Notes: a model not told the origin generated them from the sequence alone. A stretch of 64,000 nucleotides of DNA from Voacanga thouarsii (GCA_026120185.1 JANUWF010003376.1:2170001-2234000); one strand, 5' to 3'; shown: positions 12,540 to 24,976, counted from the first letter of the stretch. Translations and numbers: made by a program.

Positions 12540-12900
12540 ACTTAAGGATATAGAAATATGCAATTTAGACGAAGGCTTTTGATAACATGATAATGAATTA
12601 CTTAGCCAATATCACAACTAATTATTATCTTGGTTTGATGGTTTCATGAAGGATTTAAAATAAACACACTTCGTTTGCAATCCATGGAATCACTATCTTC
12701 TAGCTAAATTAGTGAACATATTTTATCTCAACCAATTTACTCAAAAGATGCATTAATCAATCCTCATATAAACCCCTATATTTAGGTGATTTAAAACATG
12801 AAATTAGTCAATGAATCTATATTCTTTCAATCACCAACTAACTTTTGATTATCCAAGTTCTAAACAATTAACCCATTTTTCCATCAAGTTAAAAGATAAC
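12273..12900 (-). mobile_element. Fragment of a Tat/Athila-type gypsy LTR
   Basis: Begins with TGATGCGTAAATTTTAGATG and continues through AAATCATCAAATTTAAATTC, matching the reverse complement of the LTR end at 61954. The (TA)n run at 12489-12534 lies inside it. It carries the 3' end of an LTR in minus orientation and stops at the microsatellite from 12900, so it is truncated. Confidence 0.65.
12489..12534. repeat. (TA)n microsatellite
   Basis: About 23 uninterrupted TA units within the LTR fragment. Confidence 0.95.
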
Positions 12901-12919
12901 AAATATGTATGTATGTATG

Positions 12920-12964
<45 letters not shown>

Positions 12965-13193
12965 ACACACATACATATATACGTATATGAAACTACTTTT
13001 CATAAACATTTATATACATTTATACATATATACATATATGAAACTACTTTTCATAAGCATATATATACATTTATACATAAATACACACACACACACACAT
13101 ATGTATATATATAATATTAAAACATTTATGAAAAGTAGTTTGATATATGTATGTGTGTGTGTGCATGTGTGTATCTATCTATCTATATATATA
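12901..13193. repeat. Compound microsatellite with direct and inverted 20-bp units
   Basis: (TATG)n, then a long (CA)n at about 12923-12959, then TA-rich sequence. The unit GAAACTACTTTTCATAA occurs directly at 12989 and 13040 and inverted at about 13121-13141, so the region can form alternative hairpins. Confidence 0.85.
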
Positions 13194-16100
13194 TGTAATA
13201 CCCCGCATTTTACCTTTGATTGGCTACTACATGTAATGGGAAGAGAATTTGTATCAATAGCTAAAACAAATGTTGATTGGTATAATGAGACGAATATTTT
13301 GGTATGATAATATTTGGTCGGGACCTGGATGTAATTATTAGATTTGTTGTACCCGTAACTTAAATCTTTAGAAGGTTACTATTATTAATAAAATAAAAAT
13401 TTGAGGGTAAGCTGAGAAGAAAAATTGATCAGTGCAATGAAACACACGTTTTGGTGTGAATTAAGCTATCCGGGTCACCAGGGGCATTTTGTCATTTTGA
13501 CCGCGCCCGCGACTTTGACCGTAAATTTGACCAAATAGAAAAGGAATTGAAGAATGTAAGTGTTACTAGTGGATTCAATGGAATTTTTGAAGTTGAATAA
13601 TGAAATAAAATATTTTTCCATCACAGACTCAATTTTTGTCATTTCCGAATAAAATAAGAAATCATGGTTAAAAATGGTGCGTGTGGCATTTGGTGAGTGG
13701 TAGCCCATTGACATATGTCAATTTAAGAGCGGTTTCATGAAGATTTCATGCAAAACACTTAGAATTAAAGGATTTCAAAGATAAATGGAGAATGATGTGT
13801 AATTTTGTGATTGGAACACATCATGTTGTGGGCCATTTAATTTAGGCCTTAGGTATTGTGATTGGCTAATGTTTAGACCAAGAGAAGATGAATGAATGAC
13901 TGGAAATTGGCCAAGAATTTTGTTGGCCTTGCAAGAAGAAATAAGGGAATTTTTGAGGAGGAAATAAAAGTTGTAGGTGTGTAAATTTTTCATTGGAACA
14001 CACCTATACATTAGCCACCATACAATTAATTGATTTAAAATTTTCTTGGCCAAATTTCTGATGAGAATGGTGGTGGAAAGGCTGTTATAACAGCCAGAAT
14101 TTTGGCTAGCCTTAAAGAAGGAAAAATAAGAGAAAACAAGGGAAGAAAAGCTAGAGAAAAATAGGGAGAAAAAGAAAAAAGGAGACAGAAAGAAAGAAAT
14201 CTGTGTATTCTTGGTGCAAAATCACTTTAAATAGCCTAAAACACAAGGTAAAATCATATACTTCAAGAATTAAAGTTGTAGATTTCATTATGGTGATCAT
14301 TATGATATCAATTTTAACATGAAAACATGATTTTCATGTCTTGATTTTGGATTAAAGCTAGGGTTTGTAAACCTTGTGTGTGAACCTTGTCTATACCTAT
14401 ATGTTCTATGTATGTTGGCTGCCTAGAAGCCTTATGGATATTGTTTTGTGTAAGGAAGAACTGAATATTTATGGTAGCTTGAAGGATTGCTTTTGGTTGA
14501 TGAGATGATGACCAAAGTAGAATAAAAATGGAAGTTACTTGGTTGGAACAATGAATTATACTAGCTTTTGTTTTGAAGAAGTGAATTTGTGTTGAATAAG
14601 TATGACCTTGAGAACCATTAGAATTTGGACAACATAGAATTAAAGATGATTTGAAGGAAAATTGAGTGAATTAATGGTTCCAAGGTGTTAAAGGCTAAAG
14701 GAAAATAAAGGAAAGCATGAATAGTAGGTTTGAGGCAAAACTACTGGGGCTGTTTTTGCCCAATAGCGTGTTATGGGAACCAGAAATCTGAATAAAGCCT
14801 ATAGAGGATTAAACGTAAGAGTCTTATGGTAAATTTGGTATATCATAGAGCCAAAACGGAGTTGTCGGTTGAAAGTTATGTGCAAAACAAAATGATGTGT
14901 CAAACCAGTGAAATTTCAGAAAGTAATCTGAAAATGGATGAATTTAAGGATGATTAATTGTGTGATTTTGGATGAAATTAGGGGAAAATATGAAGTGAAT
15001 CCTTTGTATATGAAGTGATAAAGGTTGTGGAAAAATGAAAGCGAAAGAATTGATCAAACGACGAAAAAACGGCGCGAAAGAAAGTTAAGCATTTTCCTTA
15101 ACCGTCAGCCCCGATGGCTAATGTTGGCTAAACGTCGGTTAAACATCAACTAAATGTCAGGCATGTCGGCTATTTTTCAGCCAAACACGATTTGAGCCAA
15201 AAATTATATTTGGTGTAGGTTTATCGGTAAACGGCTAACAGAACGTTAAAAATGGTAGGAACGGTGATTAAACGGCTGTAAATGGAAAGAGTTGGTTAGA
15301 ACACTAGGTGAGTCCCTTTTATTTCTAAAACCTTTTGAAAGCTAGTGTGCTTCACTTTTCTGTGAAATATTATGTTTTATACCATTTTAGAAATCCCTGA
15401 ATATATTTAAGATTTATATGAGTAAGAATTATTTTATGCCATTTTGGGCTCGATTGAACATCATAATTAGCTTGGAAGCCTTACTGGATGATTAAAGCAT
15501 GAATTTTGTAAATTTAGTCCTTTTAGATTAAATATTTGAGATTTTTAAAAAATGGTAAATTTTGAAATTAGGTATCCATAAATTGACTGGAATGCCCTTA
15601 TTAGAGCATTCTATGGAAATATGTTTGGAAACTTTGAAGTTAATCCTCTTTTGGGATTGGAATTCTAGATTTCTTGAAATGAGTTCTTTTTAGAATTAGG
15701 TATTTGGAAAATGATCCAAATGTCCTTATTGAAATGTTTTATAAAAACCTTTGGAACTCGAGTATTCGGTAAATGACTGAAATATCCTTATTGGAACTCT
15801 TGTGAATATTTTTCAAATTGGGTAAGGGTAAAATGACCCGAATACCCTCGAAAAGTCTTTTTGGAATCGAGTATGGGTAAAATGACCCAAATACTCTTGG
15901 AAACTTGTTTTGATGTGTGAACAAAACTCTTTATCCGGTTTCAACGATTTTGAAAATGATCTCTCATGATGAGATTGACTTTTGAAAAATGACCTTTTGA
16001 TCCCTGAAATTGATTTATTAGCCTGGTGTGCCATGGCATGAATTGATTGGCTCTGCGGAGTCTATGGAATAATGATTTGACTTGTGATTCAGTGGGATCA

Positions 16101-16949
16101 AATTTTCAAAGATTATATTTTTCCCCAAAAATGGTTTTCTTGATATGGAAAATGGTTTCTTGATATGCTAAAGTACTAGCCTTTTTCTTGAATACTTGGC
16201 GTATACACTAAGGGTAAGCACTAACTTGAATTCCTTGCATAAGCACTAACTTGAATTCCTGGGGTAAGCACTAACTTAAATTCCTTGCATAAGCACTAAC
16301 TTGAATTCCTGGCGTAAGCACTAACTTGATTCTCAGTAGTACACTGTGGAATACTTACTTATCCAGAGACGCACGGTTGAGTGTTGTAGGTTGCGGTCTA
16401 AGCATAATGATACATGGCGCCGAGAGCGAAGCCTTGAGTGCTTTGCATACAGGCCGACCTTTAGTTGAAGGAATGCCTGTGATTTGAAAACTGGGGCAAT
16501 GATTTGAAGTCTGAAATGAAGTTTTACCAAAATGATTGATTTTTGAATAAACTCTTCTCTTGAGAGTTTTGGAATTATTTCCAGTGAACATACAAAATAT
16601 TTTCCCTACAAGGGTGTTATGTTCTTTGTCCCCTACCTAAGGCACTAGCACACACGAGACTCCTTGAGTGATTTTCACTCAGACGCGTGTTATTTTCCTT
16701 TAAAAATTTAGGATCAAAGGCACAGCGGAAGAGCGGTGGACTCCCAGAGGCTCTTGCTACAGATTGGACCTGTTGTATTCGTGAGTGTATATATCAGAAA
16801 CCAAATTCTTGTACTTTTCTATGTTGAAAAATAAATTCCATTGCCTTTTGAGTAAAGTTTGTTATAAAGACCCCTTGTCTGAGCAATCGGACGAGGCAAT
16901 ATCCCACAAAGTTACAGCCCACTAAATTATGAAAATATGGGGTGTTATA
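13194..16949 (+). mobile_element. Solo LTR, 3.76 kb, Tekay-like, inside a microsatellite
   Basis: Starts TGTAATACCCCGC and ends GGGGTGTTATA. The block TTATAAAGACCCCTTGT near 16865 is shared with the 3' ends of the other long LTRs here. Both flanks are TA repeats and read ATATA, consistent with a 5-bp target duplication but uninformative in a microsatellite. No gag or pol is present, so this is a solo LTR. The final CA appears mutated to TA. It belongs to a subfamily distinct from the 4.2 kb LTRs. Confidence 0.7.
16215..16335 (+). repeat. 25-bp minisatellite inside the solo LTR
   Basis: Nearly five tandem copies of TAAGCACTAACTTGAATTCC plus a 5-bp tail that alternates between TTGCA-like and TGGSG-like, so the higher-order unit is about 50 bp. 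Confidence 0.85.
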
Positions 16950-17081
16950 ATATATATATATATGTATATATATATGTGTGTGTATGTACGCACACAAACA
17001 TATACATTTATATATATGTATATATATGTATATATATGTTTATGTGTATGTACACACACACACACACACACATATATATGT

Positions 17082-17120
<39 letters not shown>

Positions 17121-17367
17121 CTGTGTGTGTGTGTGTGTATGTTATATATATATATATACGTGTGTATATATATATATATATGTTTGTGTGTGTACACACA
17201 CACACACACATATAAACATATATATATATATATATGTTTATATGTGTGCGTGTGTGTGTGTGTGTCTATGTGTACACACAAACATATATAGGCATATATA
17301 CGTATATGTATATATATGTATATATATGAATACATACATATATATACATATATATAAATATGTTCAC
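16950..17367. repeat. Compound (TA)/(TG)/(CA) microsatellite at the left edge of the viral locus
   Basis: About 420 bp of TA, TG, CA and TATG repeats with no other content. Long frames translating to Tyr-Ile, Val-Cys or His-Thr runs on both strands are simple-repeat artefacts. Confidence 0.95.
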
Positions 17368-17568
17368 AGGGTTCCTGCTAGAGTTTTTGAAGTACCTGAA
17401 AAAGATCTATTCATCTTTATAGGTTAAAAACTGAGTATTGTTAGGTCTATGCCTAACTTGTTAACCTGTTGAAACTTTTGCTTGGTCAGCATTGATTTTA
17501 TCCAATGCGCTCTTCCAAGCTAAAGTTTCTTGTCCTTTGAGAGAATCAGACATTTTGATTATCAGAGT
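17368..17568 (-). pseudogene. EPRV-1 segment: end of ORF3 and start of the polyprotein
   Basis: Reverse complement of the ORF3/polyprotein junction seen at 29955-30142 joined to 34330-34380. The junction here is not interrupted by an LTR and the presumed polyprotein start ATG is kept, unlike in the main copy. It begins directly at the microsatellite. Confidence 0.8.
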
Positions 17569-17913
17569 TTGATTGTTGGATTGCTCCAAGACTTAGCAGT
17601 TGTTCCACATGCATCTTGCATTCCCGCTGCTCAAAGTTGGAGTACTTCAAAGTGCTTTAATAGTTAGGTCAGGATTTATAATATCAAGTTTACAGAAAAT
17701 CTTATATTTTTCCCAATATTTAAGAGAGTTTTCTCCTATTATTTCTATTTTTTCAAGCCTAGAAATAAATTCCTCAATAGGTAAATTGAGCTGTAAGTTT
17801 TTCAGAATTATCCTAGGATGAAGATAACTATCTAAATCCTCAAGTATAGATCCTGATATTAAGTCATCAAAGATCAAGAGTATCTAGTGCCTTGTAACAA
17901 GTTAAGTCTATAG
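17569..17913 (-). pseudogene. EPRV-1 segment: region just before RT
   Basis: Corresponds to about 38055-38420 in the main copy. The frame at 17647-17877 encodes the acidic region with LEDLDSYLHPRIILKNLQLN that precedes the RT fingers. No catalytic motif is included. Confidence 0.8.
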
Positions 17914-18070
17914 ATGGAACAATCCACGGCTTCAACCTCTCAGTCTAGACCCTATAATGTTTCCTACCCAAAATCTAAGCCTAGACCTATGGTTTATAAC
18001 CAAGGAGGACATCCACCCAGAACTACTATAAACCTTTACACCAATCCTAACCCTTAACTTAGAACTACAC
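17914..18070 (+). pseudogene. EPRV-1 segment: N-terminal side of the coat protein region
   Basis: Matches 35585-35735 in the main copy, including the TASTSQSR stretch; stops and substitutions are present. Confidence 0.75.
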
Positions 18071-18110
18071 ACCGTACAATGTCCTGGCTTGCATAGATCT
18101 GAGTTGTGGT
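18071..18110 (-). pseudogene. EPRV-1 segment: 40-bp piece of the movement-protein region
   Basis: Reverse complement of 34505-34545 (CAGATCTATGCAAGCC). The shortest identifiable viral piece in the block. Confidence 0.6.
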
Positions 18111-18342
18111 GTGGTTGCTGGGATTATTGCTTCAGTGCCTTCTTTCTGTTCAAATGAATCTATTTCACAGATAGAGTAAATAGAAGAAGAATAAAAAACA
18201 TCTGACATTACTTACAATAAGTCACAGTTAGTGTAGTTTACAAGTTTAGCTTCTCTTGTAAACAAGTTTTTCCTATCAGGACAAACAGAAGATATATGTC
18301 CCGGTTTGTTATAGGCGTAACGTGTAAGAGTAGACTGATAGA
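18111..18342 (-). pseudogene. EPRV-1 segment: coat-protein C-terminus with zinc knuckle
   Basis: Corresponds to about 36605-36830. The minus strand encodes part of the CCHC knuckle and the following Ser/Asp-rich tail. Confidence 0.75.
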
Positions 18343-18493
18343 AACTCTAGTTTTTAAAAGTTGGTTTCTTGTGGAGTTCTTTACACAAGGAATTTTTGTA
18401 ATGTCTATTTGAAAATATTCTTTCAGACATAGATTACAAATTTGTTTTTCACACACACAGCAAGTAGCTCGGCTCAAAACAGAAGGAAAGTAA
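18343..18493 (-). pseudogene. EPRV-1 segment: second cysteine motif
   Basis: Corresponds to about 37070-37225. It encodes SRATCCVCEKQICNLC, the right part of the CX2CX11CX2CX4CX2C motif, with a Gln codon where the main copy has a stop. This independent copy shows that the motif was once open. Confidence 0.8.
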
Positions 18494-18496
18494 TTA

Positions 18497-18632
18497 TGAA
18501 ATACTTGCAGTACTTTACTGTTTAGATAGTTTCAAATTTTGCTTAATAGGAAGACCTGAAATTACAATCAGAATAGATTGCGAGGCAATAGTGAAATTTG
18601 CTAAACAATCCCAGATTGCTCCTAAAGGAGAG
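18497..18632 (+). pseudogene. EPRV-1 segment: RNase H
   Basis: Matches 39366-39505 in the main copy. It ends at a blunt junction with the ORF3 segment that follows. Confidence 0.75.
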
Positions 18633-19128
18633 CGCATTGGATAAAATCAATGCTGACCTAGCAAAAGTTTCAACAGGTCAACAAGGTAGGCATAGACCTA
18701 ACAACACTCGATTTTAACATAGAAAGATGAGTAGATATTTTTCGGGTACTTCAAGAACTCTGACAGGAACCCAGAGAACAGAAACTATGACTATGGACAA
18801 TTTCCTAAGTCACATACTTAGAAGAGGATCCGGTTCCAATTCAGGAACCCCAACTCAAACTCTCGAAAACATGGTTGATGTTAACCAAGATCTTTCTGTG
18901 TTTTCAGAACAACAACTCAGATCTATGTAAGCTAGGACACTGTACGGTGTAAACAGGTTTAGTAGATCTACTTCCCTATTTAGACACAAGAGAACAGAGC
19001 CACTACAGATTCCTAATAATCATGAAATAAGGATGACTTTGATGACAGATAAATCATCAAGATTACTTTGCTCTATAGATCATAATTATATTCATCTTGG
19101 ATGAATAATTATTGAACTCAGAGGCCTT
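18633..19128 (+). pseudogene. EPRV-1 segment: ORF3 end and movement-protein start
   Basis: Runs from the end of ORF3 into the polyprotein. ATG at 18727 begins MSRYFSGTSRTL, and the ATGAGTAG here overlaps the ORF3 stop by 8 nt. The frame is open to 18930, then broken. This copy and 17368-17568 show the junction without the LTR that interrupts the main copy. Confidence 0.85.
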
Positions 19129-19470
19129 TAACAGAAGTCGTCCATTGCTCAAGATAAGTATTAAACAACTGAGGATCATACTTAGTAATGTTAAGTAGAA
19201 CTGTATCTTTACCAAAGAAGGTTAGTTCAGGAGGTCTTCTTCGGCCTATAGTTCTAAGTTGAGGGTTAGGATTGGTGTAAGGGTTTACAACAGTCTTGGG
19301 TGGATGTCCTCCTTGGTCATAAACCATAGGTCTAGGCTTAGATTCTGGGTAGGCAACGTTACAAGGTCTAGACTGAGAGGTTGAAGCCATGGATTGTTCC
19401 ATCAAGTTTATGACTGAGATGTAGGTGACATCTGTGTTAGCTTCAGATAAAGTAGAGGTAGTTTCAAAAA
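19129..19470 (-). pseudogene. EPRV-1 segment: coat protein N-terminal part
   Basis: Open on the minus strand at 19118-19405, starting MMEQSMASTSQSR and containing RRPPELTFFGKD and YLEQWTTSV, as in the main copy at 35577-35870. Confidence 0.8.
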
Positions 19471-19962
19471 TTTCTTCTTCTCATACTTTATTTATTGCAT
19501 AATAAGTAAGAATACAAGTGGTGTAGGTCTTATACGACCTTTACACTCTACTGGTGTAATTTAGCCAAAATACATGAGCGATGTATAAGGGGAGAAGGAT
19601 TTTTTGCTATATGTTAGCTGCTTCTTCTTATGCCATCCGGGAAATGAAGTCTTTATATAGAGAAAGTGCTGGGACTGTGCGGATTTCAAGTAAATTCTTT
19701 GAAGTCCGTGAGTGGGATGAGATGTCATGGCTTACGTCATATAAAGTTGAGTGGAGGACAGGTGTATTGTCCTGTGGTGCACAGAAGTCAAAAGATTCTT
19801 CTTTTTGTAGTGCGCTTTTTAAAAGTAGGTTGGCTTCTTTTGAAAATCGAGATAACTATCCAGCTGGTTGGGATCTGCCATTACGACGGTGGAGTGGGTG
19901 GAGATTTGTCATCTTCAACCTGACTGGTAGTATCTGATCTGGACATTGAGGCCATATCCACC
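19471..19962 (-). promoter_or_regulatory. EPRV-1 segment: inverted 35S-like promoter copy P1
   Basis: Inverted copy of the intergenic region, corresponding to 41130-41590. On the minus strand it has an as-1-like TGACGTAA at 19732-19739, a TATA box CTATATAAAG at 19651-19660, and a poly(A) signal region near 19487-19500. Order and spacing equal the other three copies. It also includes the last codons of the transactivator-like ORF. Confidence 0.75.
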
Positions 19963-19974
19963 TCGTCTGCATGA

Positions 19975-20160
19975 GAGTTAAGATGATAAGCTCACAATGG
20001 AACTTTTCAGCCTCTGATCAGATTGATTTCTGTTTAGAAGGAGAAACCATGATGGAAAAATACTATTGGCCTAAAGAATATGGCACTCAGTTTTTCCCAT
20101 TCCAATACTTGACAACAAATCTTGGACTTATTCACCATTATGAAGAAAAATATCTCCAAC
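19975..20160 (+). pseudogene. EPRV-1 segment: C-terminal part of the transactivator-like ORF
   Basis: Matches 40910-41092 of the main copy, including KYYWPKEYGTQFFPFQYL. It joins the pol segment at 20161 out of viral order. Confidence 0.8.
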
Positions 20161-21912
20161 TGGTGATACCCCCCTGATAACACCACCAAAGCCTAATTTA
20201 GCTCTGGTCCCTATTCCTGAACCTCCTAGAGAAGAAGAATGCTTACATAACCCACCGAGAGCATGTAAAAGGAAAGGTACTTTTAATACTAGACTACAGG
20301 TTGAAACGAAAGCTGCTTGCAATTATAGTATAGACTTAACTTGTTATGAGGCACTAGATACTCTTGATCATTTATGCATTGACTCTCATGCAGATGATAA
20401 CTTAATATCAGGATCTATACTTGAGGATTTAGATAGTTATCTTCATCCTAGGATAATTCTAAAAAACTTACAGCTCAATTTATCTATTGAGGATTTTATT
20501 TCTAGGCTTGAAAAACTAGAAATAATAGGATAAAAACCTCTTAAATATTGGGAAAAAGATATGGTTTTCTGTAAACTTGATATTATAAATCCTAACCTAA
20601 CTATTAAACCCAGGATTTGAAGTACTCGAACTTTGAGTAGCAAGAATGAAAGATGCATGTGGAACAACTATTAAGTCTTGGAGCAATCCAATGATCAGAC
20701 TCCAGACATAGATCCCCGGCCTTTATTGTAAATAAAGGATTTGAACAAAAATGAGGACAGACTTGTATGGTCTTCAATTACAAACATCTTAATGACAACT
20801 GTAATGAAAATGGGTATAAAATCCCAGACAAAGACCAACTCATCAACAAAATCCAAGGATCTTTATAGTATAGTAAATTTGACTTGCAATCAAGATTCTG
20901 GCAAGTAAGAATGCATCCAGACTAGGTAAGTTGGACTGCATTTTCTTATCCTGAAGGACACTTTAAATGGTTAGTAATGCCATTTGGTTTAAAAATTGCA
21001 CTCCAAGTTTTCCAAAGGAAAATGGATAATATTTTTAGACCTTGTTCTACTTTTACTTGTGTTTACATAAATGATGTTCTTGTTTTCAGCAAAACAGAAA
21101 ATGAACACCATGCACACTTACATACAATCTTTTCTTTGTTTGAAATGCATGGATTGATTGTTTCCAAAAAGAAAATGGCTTTATTTAAGAAAAACATTGA
21201 TTTTCTTGGAGCACAAATTGGCCATGGCGGGATTAAACTCCAACTTGCTATCTCTGCAAAAATCTTAGAATTTCCAAATAAAATGGAAGATTTAAAAACT
21301 TTGCAAAGTTTTCTTGGACTCCTTAACTATGCTAGACCATATTTGAAAAATATTAGAAAGCTTACTGGCCCTCTTTATAACAAGACCTCTCCTAAAGGAC
21401 AAAGGAATTTTAACTAAGAAGATATTCTTTTGGTTAAAAAAAATTAAGGAAATGTGTAAAACATTACTTGAACTTACTCTTTCATTAGATTTAGATTATT
21501 TAATTGTGGAAACCGACGGATGTAAAACTAGATGGGATTGAGTACTTTTACGAAAGCGAAGTAAATATACCCCTAAAACTACTGAAGCTGTCTGTAGGTA
21601 TACCTTTGGAAAATTCAGAGAAAAAGGTCATTTGACATCCTTGGATTATGAAATACTTGCAGTACTTTACTATTTAGATAGTTTCAGATTTTACTTAATA
21701 GGAAGACTTGAAATTACAATCAGAACTGATTGTAAGGCAATATTGAAATTTGCTAAACAATCCCAGATTACTCCTAAAGGGTTATCTTATAAACGATAGT
21801 TCAAATTTACTGATTCCTTACTAAAGCAAGGACTCAAAATTAATTGGGAGCATATAAAAAGGCCCCAATCATAAAATAGCTGATATACTTTCTCGTCTTA
21901 TTGTTTGAAATT
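20161..21912 (+). pseudogene. EPRV-1 pol, upstream copy: RT and RNase H
   Basis: Second copy of the reverse transcriptase/RNase H end of the polyprotein; protease and everything before it are missing because of the junction at 20160. The best open part is 20977-21417, from MPFGLK (RT motif B region) through the catalytic box and thumb. The catalytic box reads YINDV instead of YIDDV, so one of the two essential Asp residues is Asn. RNase H follows at about 21500-21905 with stops. The protein would convert pregenomic RNA to DNA, but this copy cannot be active. It is in the same direction as the copy at 37926-39631, about one genome length upstream after subtracting two inserted LTRs. Confidence 0.9.
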
Positions 21913-21919
21913 TGTAGGT

Positions 21920-22628
21920 ATGATAGATAGAGGAAAGAAGAAATCCTTATTACTCAAAACAACGAGGATTGGAACTCTTGAAATTGTGATTCACCAGAAT
22001 CTGAAGTCTCAATTTATGTCAGAATTAAGGAAATAGTTGGATGATGTCCAATATTGTTTAATTAACAACTTATGGAATCTGGTTACTCGACCAGATCAAT
22101 CCAATTCAAAAGTTATCTTGATTTCTTGCTTGACTAACTATTTCCTTGGCATTTCCGAAAAACCCCAAGGAAAGAAATTGTTTTGCTATGAACTTTTTAC
22201 AAGTTAACATGCTATAGTATACATCGACTGGGCTAAAATTAAGCCTTATGCACTCAAAGGAACCTCTTATAGAGGATTCTATGATTTGTCAGAAGCTTTG
22301 GAAACCACGAGGCAGCGTGTGGGTCTAAACTTATTCATTTCCCAGAACTTGAAAAATAGACCCTATGGTTCTATATAGTAGCAGGGAAGAACTTATGTTC
22401 AAACTGTTACAACTTCGACTTCAGAGACTCTTACTCACTAGGCATCTTCTTCGTTTGAGCCAATTACTAAATCCAACTCCTCAATGGAAATTGTAAACGG
22501 AAAACACTTAAGTCTCGACAACCCATCTTATAGGGAATCTGCCAAAGTTCCGATTAAAGTTTAGGAGAAACTTCCATCTCCTTTGATTGGGCAAATCAAA
22601 GTTATTGTAGAATACATAAGTACTTCTA
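21920..22628 (+). pseudogene. EPRV-1 transactivator/viroplasmin-like ORF, upstream copy, N-terminal part
   Basis: Begins just after RNase H with a basic MIDRGKKK start and contains the damaged viroplasmin-like segment corresponding to 39900-40020 of the other copy. Several stops are present. It is interrupted at 22628 by a 4.28 kb solo LTR and resumes at 26909. Confidence 0.75.
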
Positions 22629-24974
22629 CAAACACCCCACTACCTAGGCCCAATAGGGCTAGGGATGTCGCCCGTCCAAATGACAAGAAGTCTTTATAAT
22701 TAGGTCACACAAAAGAAAATAAAAGCAATACTTTAAAATTGAACTTATTACAACCCAAAAATTACACGAACGAATCTAAAATAAATTGATTACTACCATA
22801 TCTCAAAACAACACATAAGAAAAATAGCATAAAGTCTTCAAAGTATAGGCAAGAAATCTAGCTATTCATCTCCACTGCAGGATCGACCTGAAACATGGCA
22901 TAAAAGGTGATGAGATAAAAATCTCAGTAAGCCCGTGTGTGCTTTGAGTGTTTCAAGCAAAATAATTCATGTATGCAAGTTAGAAAATTTTCATAAGAGA
23001 AAGCACTGGAAAGCATTAAATAAATGTTAAAAATAAAGAGTGGTGTTTTGCTTTCCAAACCATACATGTGCCTAATAAATACAACCACTCAAATGGGTAG
23101 CCATGGGTTACCACACGTTGGGCCCCATGACCATATAACGGTCAGAATGCCACACTTTGTACAGACTGATAAAAGGTTGGTGTAGGGCCTACCAGGTGAG
23201 ATACTCCTCTTTCTCTACACCCAAACTTACCAGTTGTCCACTCTGGAAACACACAGTCCACACGACTGAAACTTGCTAGCTCGGACCGGCATGACCAACT
23301 GGACTGGCATCCTATTCGGGAAGGACTCACCCCTCAGAGGTGGCCACCTACTGAGAGACTTACCCTAACCCTTCAAAGACTAGTCCTAGTAGTCTACCCT
23401 TATTGAGTACTCAACGTTGATTGTCCCACTTGGAAGAAAACTAATAAAGCATTGATTTACTTGGAAATAGGAATTAAGGGTTTCTAAAATTCTTGTCAAA
23501 GTTAGGTTTTAGAAAGAGTTTATTATTTGTGCAAAACTGCTTGTTTAAATTTTCAAATGATTTGCTTCACTGAAATAAAAAGGAAAACAGTCCTTAATTG
23601 CCTTTACAAAATGAGAGTCTATACACATCGCATTTGGCTGGCCATAGTGATCTTTTGTTTTCAAATAAGTTCATGTAGGAGCTTACCTAATCTTTTGCTT
23701 GCTCAAGTTCAAAAATCATCCAAGGCTGACCTAACCCCGCCTGGGGTAAACACAAGACATAAGGTTATACTCAAACTATATTCGCTTAGATAAATAATCC
23801 TAGTTCAACTTATTACAACCATGACCCTAATGTCCTATGCTTTAAGGCTAGATGATAAAAGATTTTATAAAATAAGTCTAGCTTGATAAGTTAAATTAAC
23901 TAGAGGTTGTAAAATAATTACTAATAAGTTATAGGTTAAAATAATAAATCTTGAGTACTATTGCTAATAAATAAACTAGTGTTTAATTGTTAAATATTAG
24001 TAAATGGTAATTTAAAAAAATAGTTTTATTATAAATAATTAATAGATTACAATTAATTTTTTAATTAATTTTTAATAGATAATAAATAATTAGTAATAAA
24101 TAAAATTAATAATAAATGAATTATATTAAATTTTTGTTTAATAAATAACAAACAAATTTTAATATGAATAATATTTATGAATATAGGCCTACAAGGTCAT
24201 TAATATTTTATTTATTATTATTATTTATATAAAAAGATCTTATTTACTATTATACATATACATATTTTATTTTTAATGAAAAATATTATTTATTCAACTA
24301 GTAAAATATCAATATTTCATTTAATACTCTATTTCCAAAACTTCCTAGGAATTTTGAAATCTTTAAAGGAAAAATATAGTAATAATTTTAATTATGGTAA
24401 TAAAATTTTCTAATTAAAATAACCTAGGATCAACAAGAACATGATCATAATTTTCCTATTGCTAACAAGATTCATGAACATATTCTCCAACATCAATCAA
24501 CAAACTATTCTATTCATGAGCATAGGCTTAAATCCATACCTACTATCACATGGCCAAATCTCTACTAAGCATAATCATACTCACGGCTTCAATGAATATA
24601 AGAATATAAAAATCATATTCACCAAAGGTGTCATAACATATAGCATGCTTAAACATTCATAATTTCTTAAGGCACGATGAACATACATCGATTCTCAAGG
24701 AATTCCATATAGCTTAATTATGATAATCCATTCTCATGCTCCAATCCCAACCCCTTCATACATATGCATATACTCAATCCCCCATTCATATTCTATCCTC
24801 TCTATCAACACCTAAGATACATGAATTCAAAATTAAAAAGAAAGGTTAAGAAGAAATACTTGGTTGATGATTATTTCGATGAAGATTTAAGAAGGTCCAC
24901 ACGCTTGAGAGTCTTGAATTGTCCAAGAGAGGAGGAGAAAAAAAAAATAGCCATGGTTGTAACAACCATTTCGG

Positions 24975-24976
<2 letters not shown>

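Larger units (their letters stand above)
17368..20160. repeat. Scrambled block of EPRV-1 fragments
   Basis: At least eleven viral segments of about 40-500 bp in mixed order and orientation, each matching a different part of the more complete copy at 27.7-42.7 kb. Neighbours in the block are not neighbours in the viral genome, and junctions show little or no filler. This looks like end-joining of fragmented viral DNA, as known for other endogenous caulimovirids. Individual segments are listed separately. Confidence 0.85.

Noticed and set aside
16929..17427. Several long frames on both strands over the microsatellite (Tyr/Ile-, Val/Cys- and His/Thr-rich)
   Set aside because: They are translations of TA, TG and CA repeats in all frames; not genes. 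The same applies to 12005-12319 and 12905-13307.
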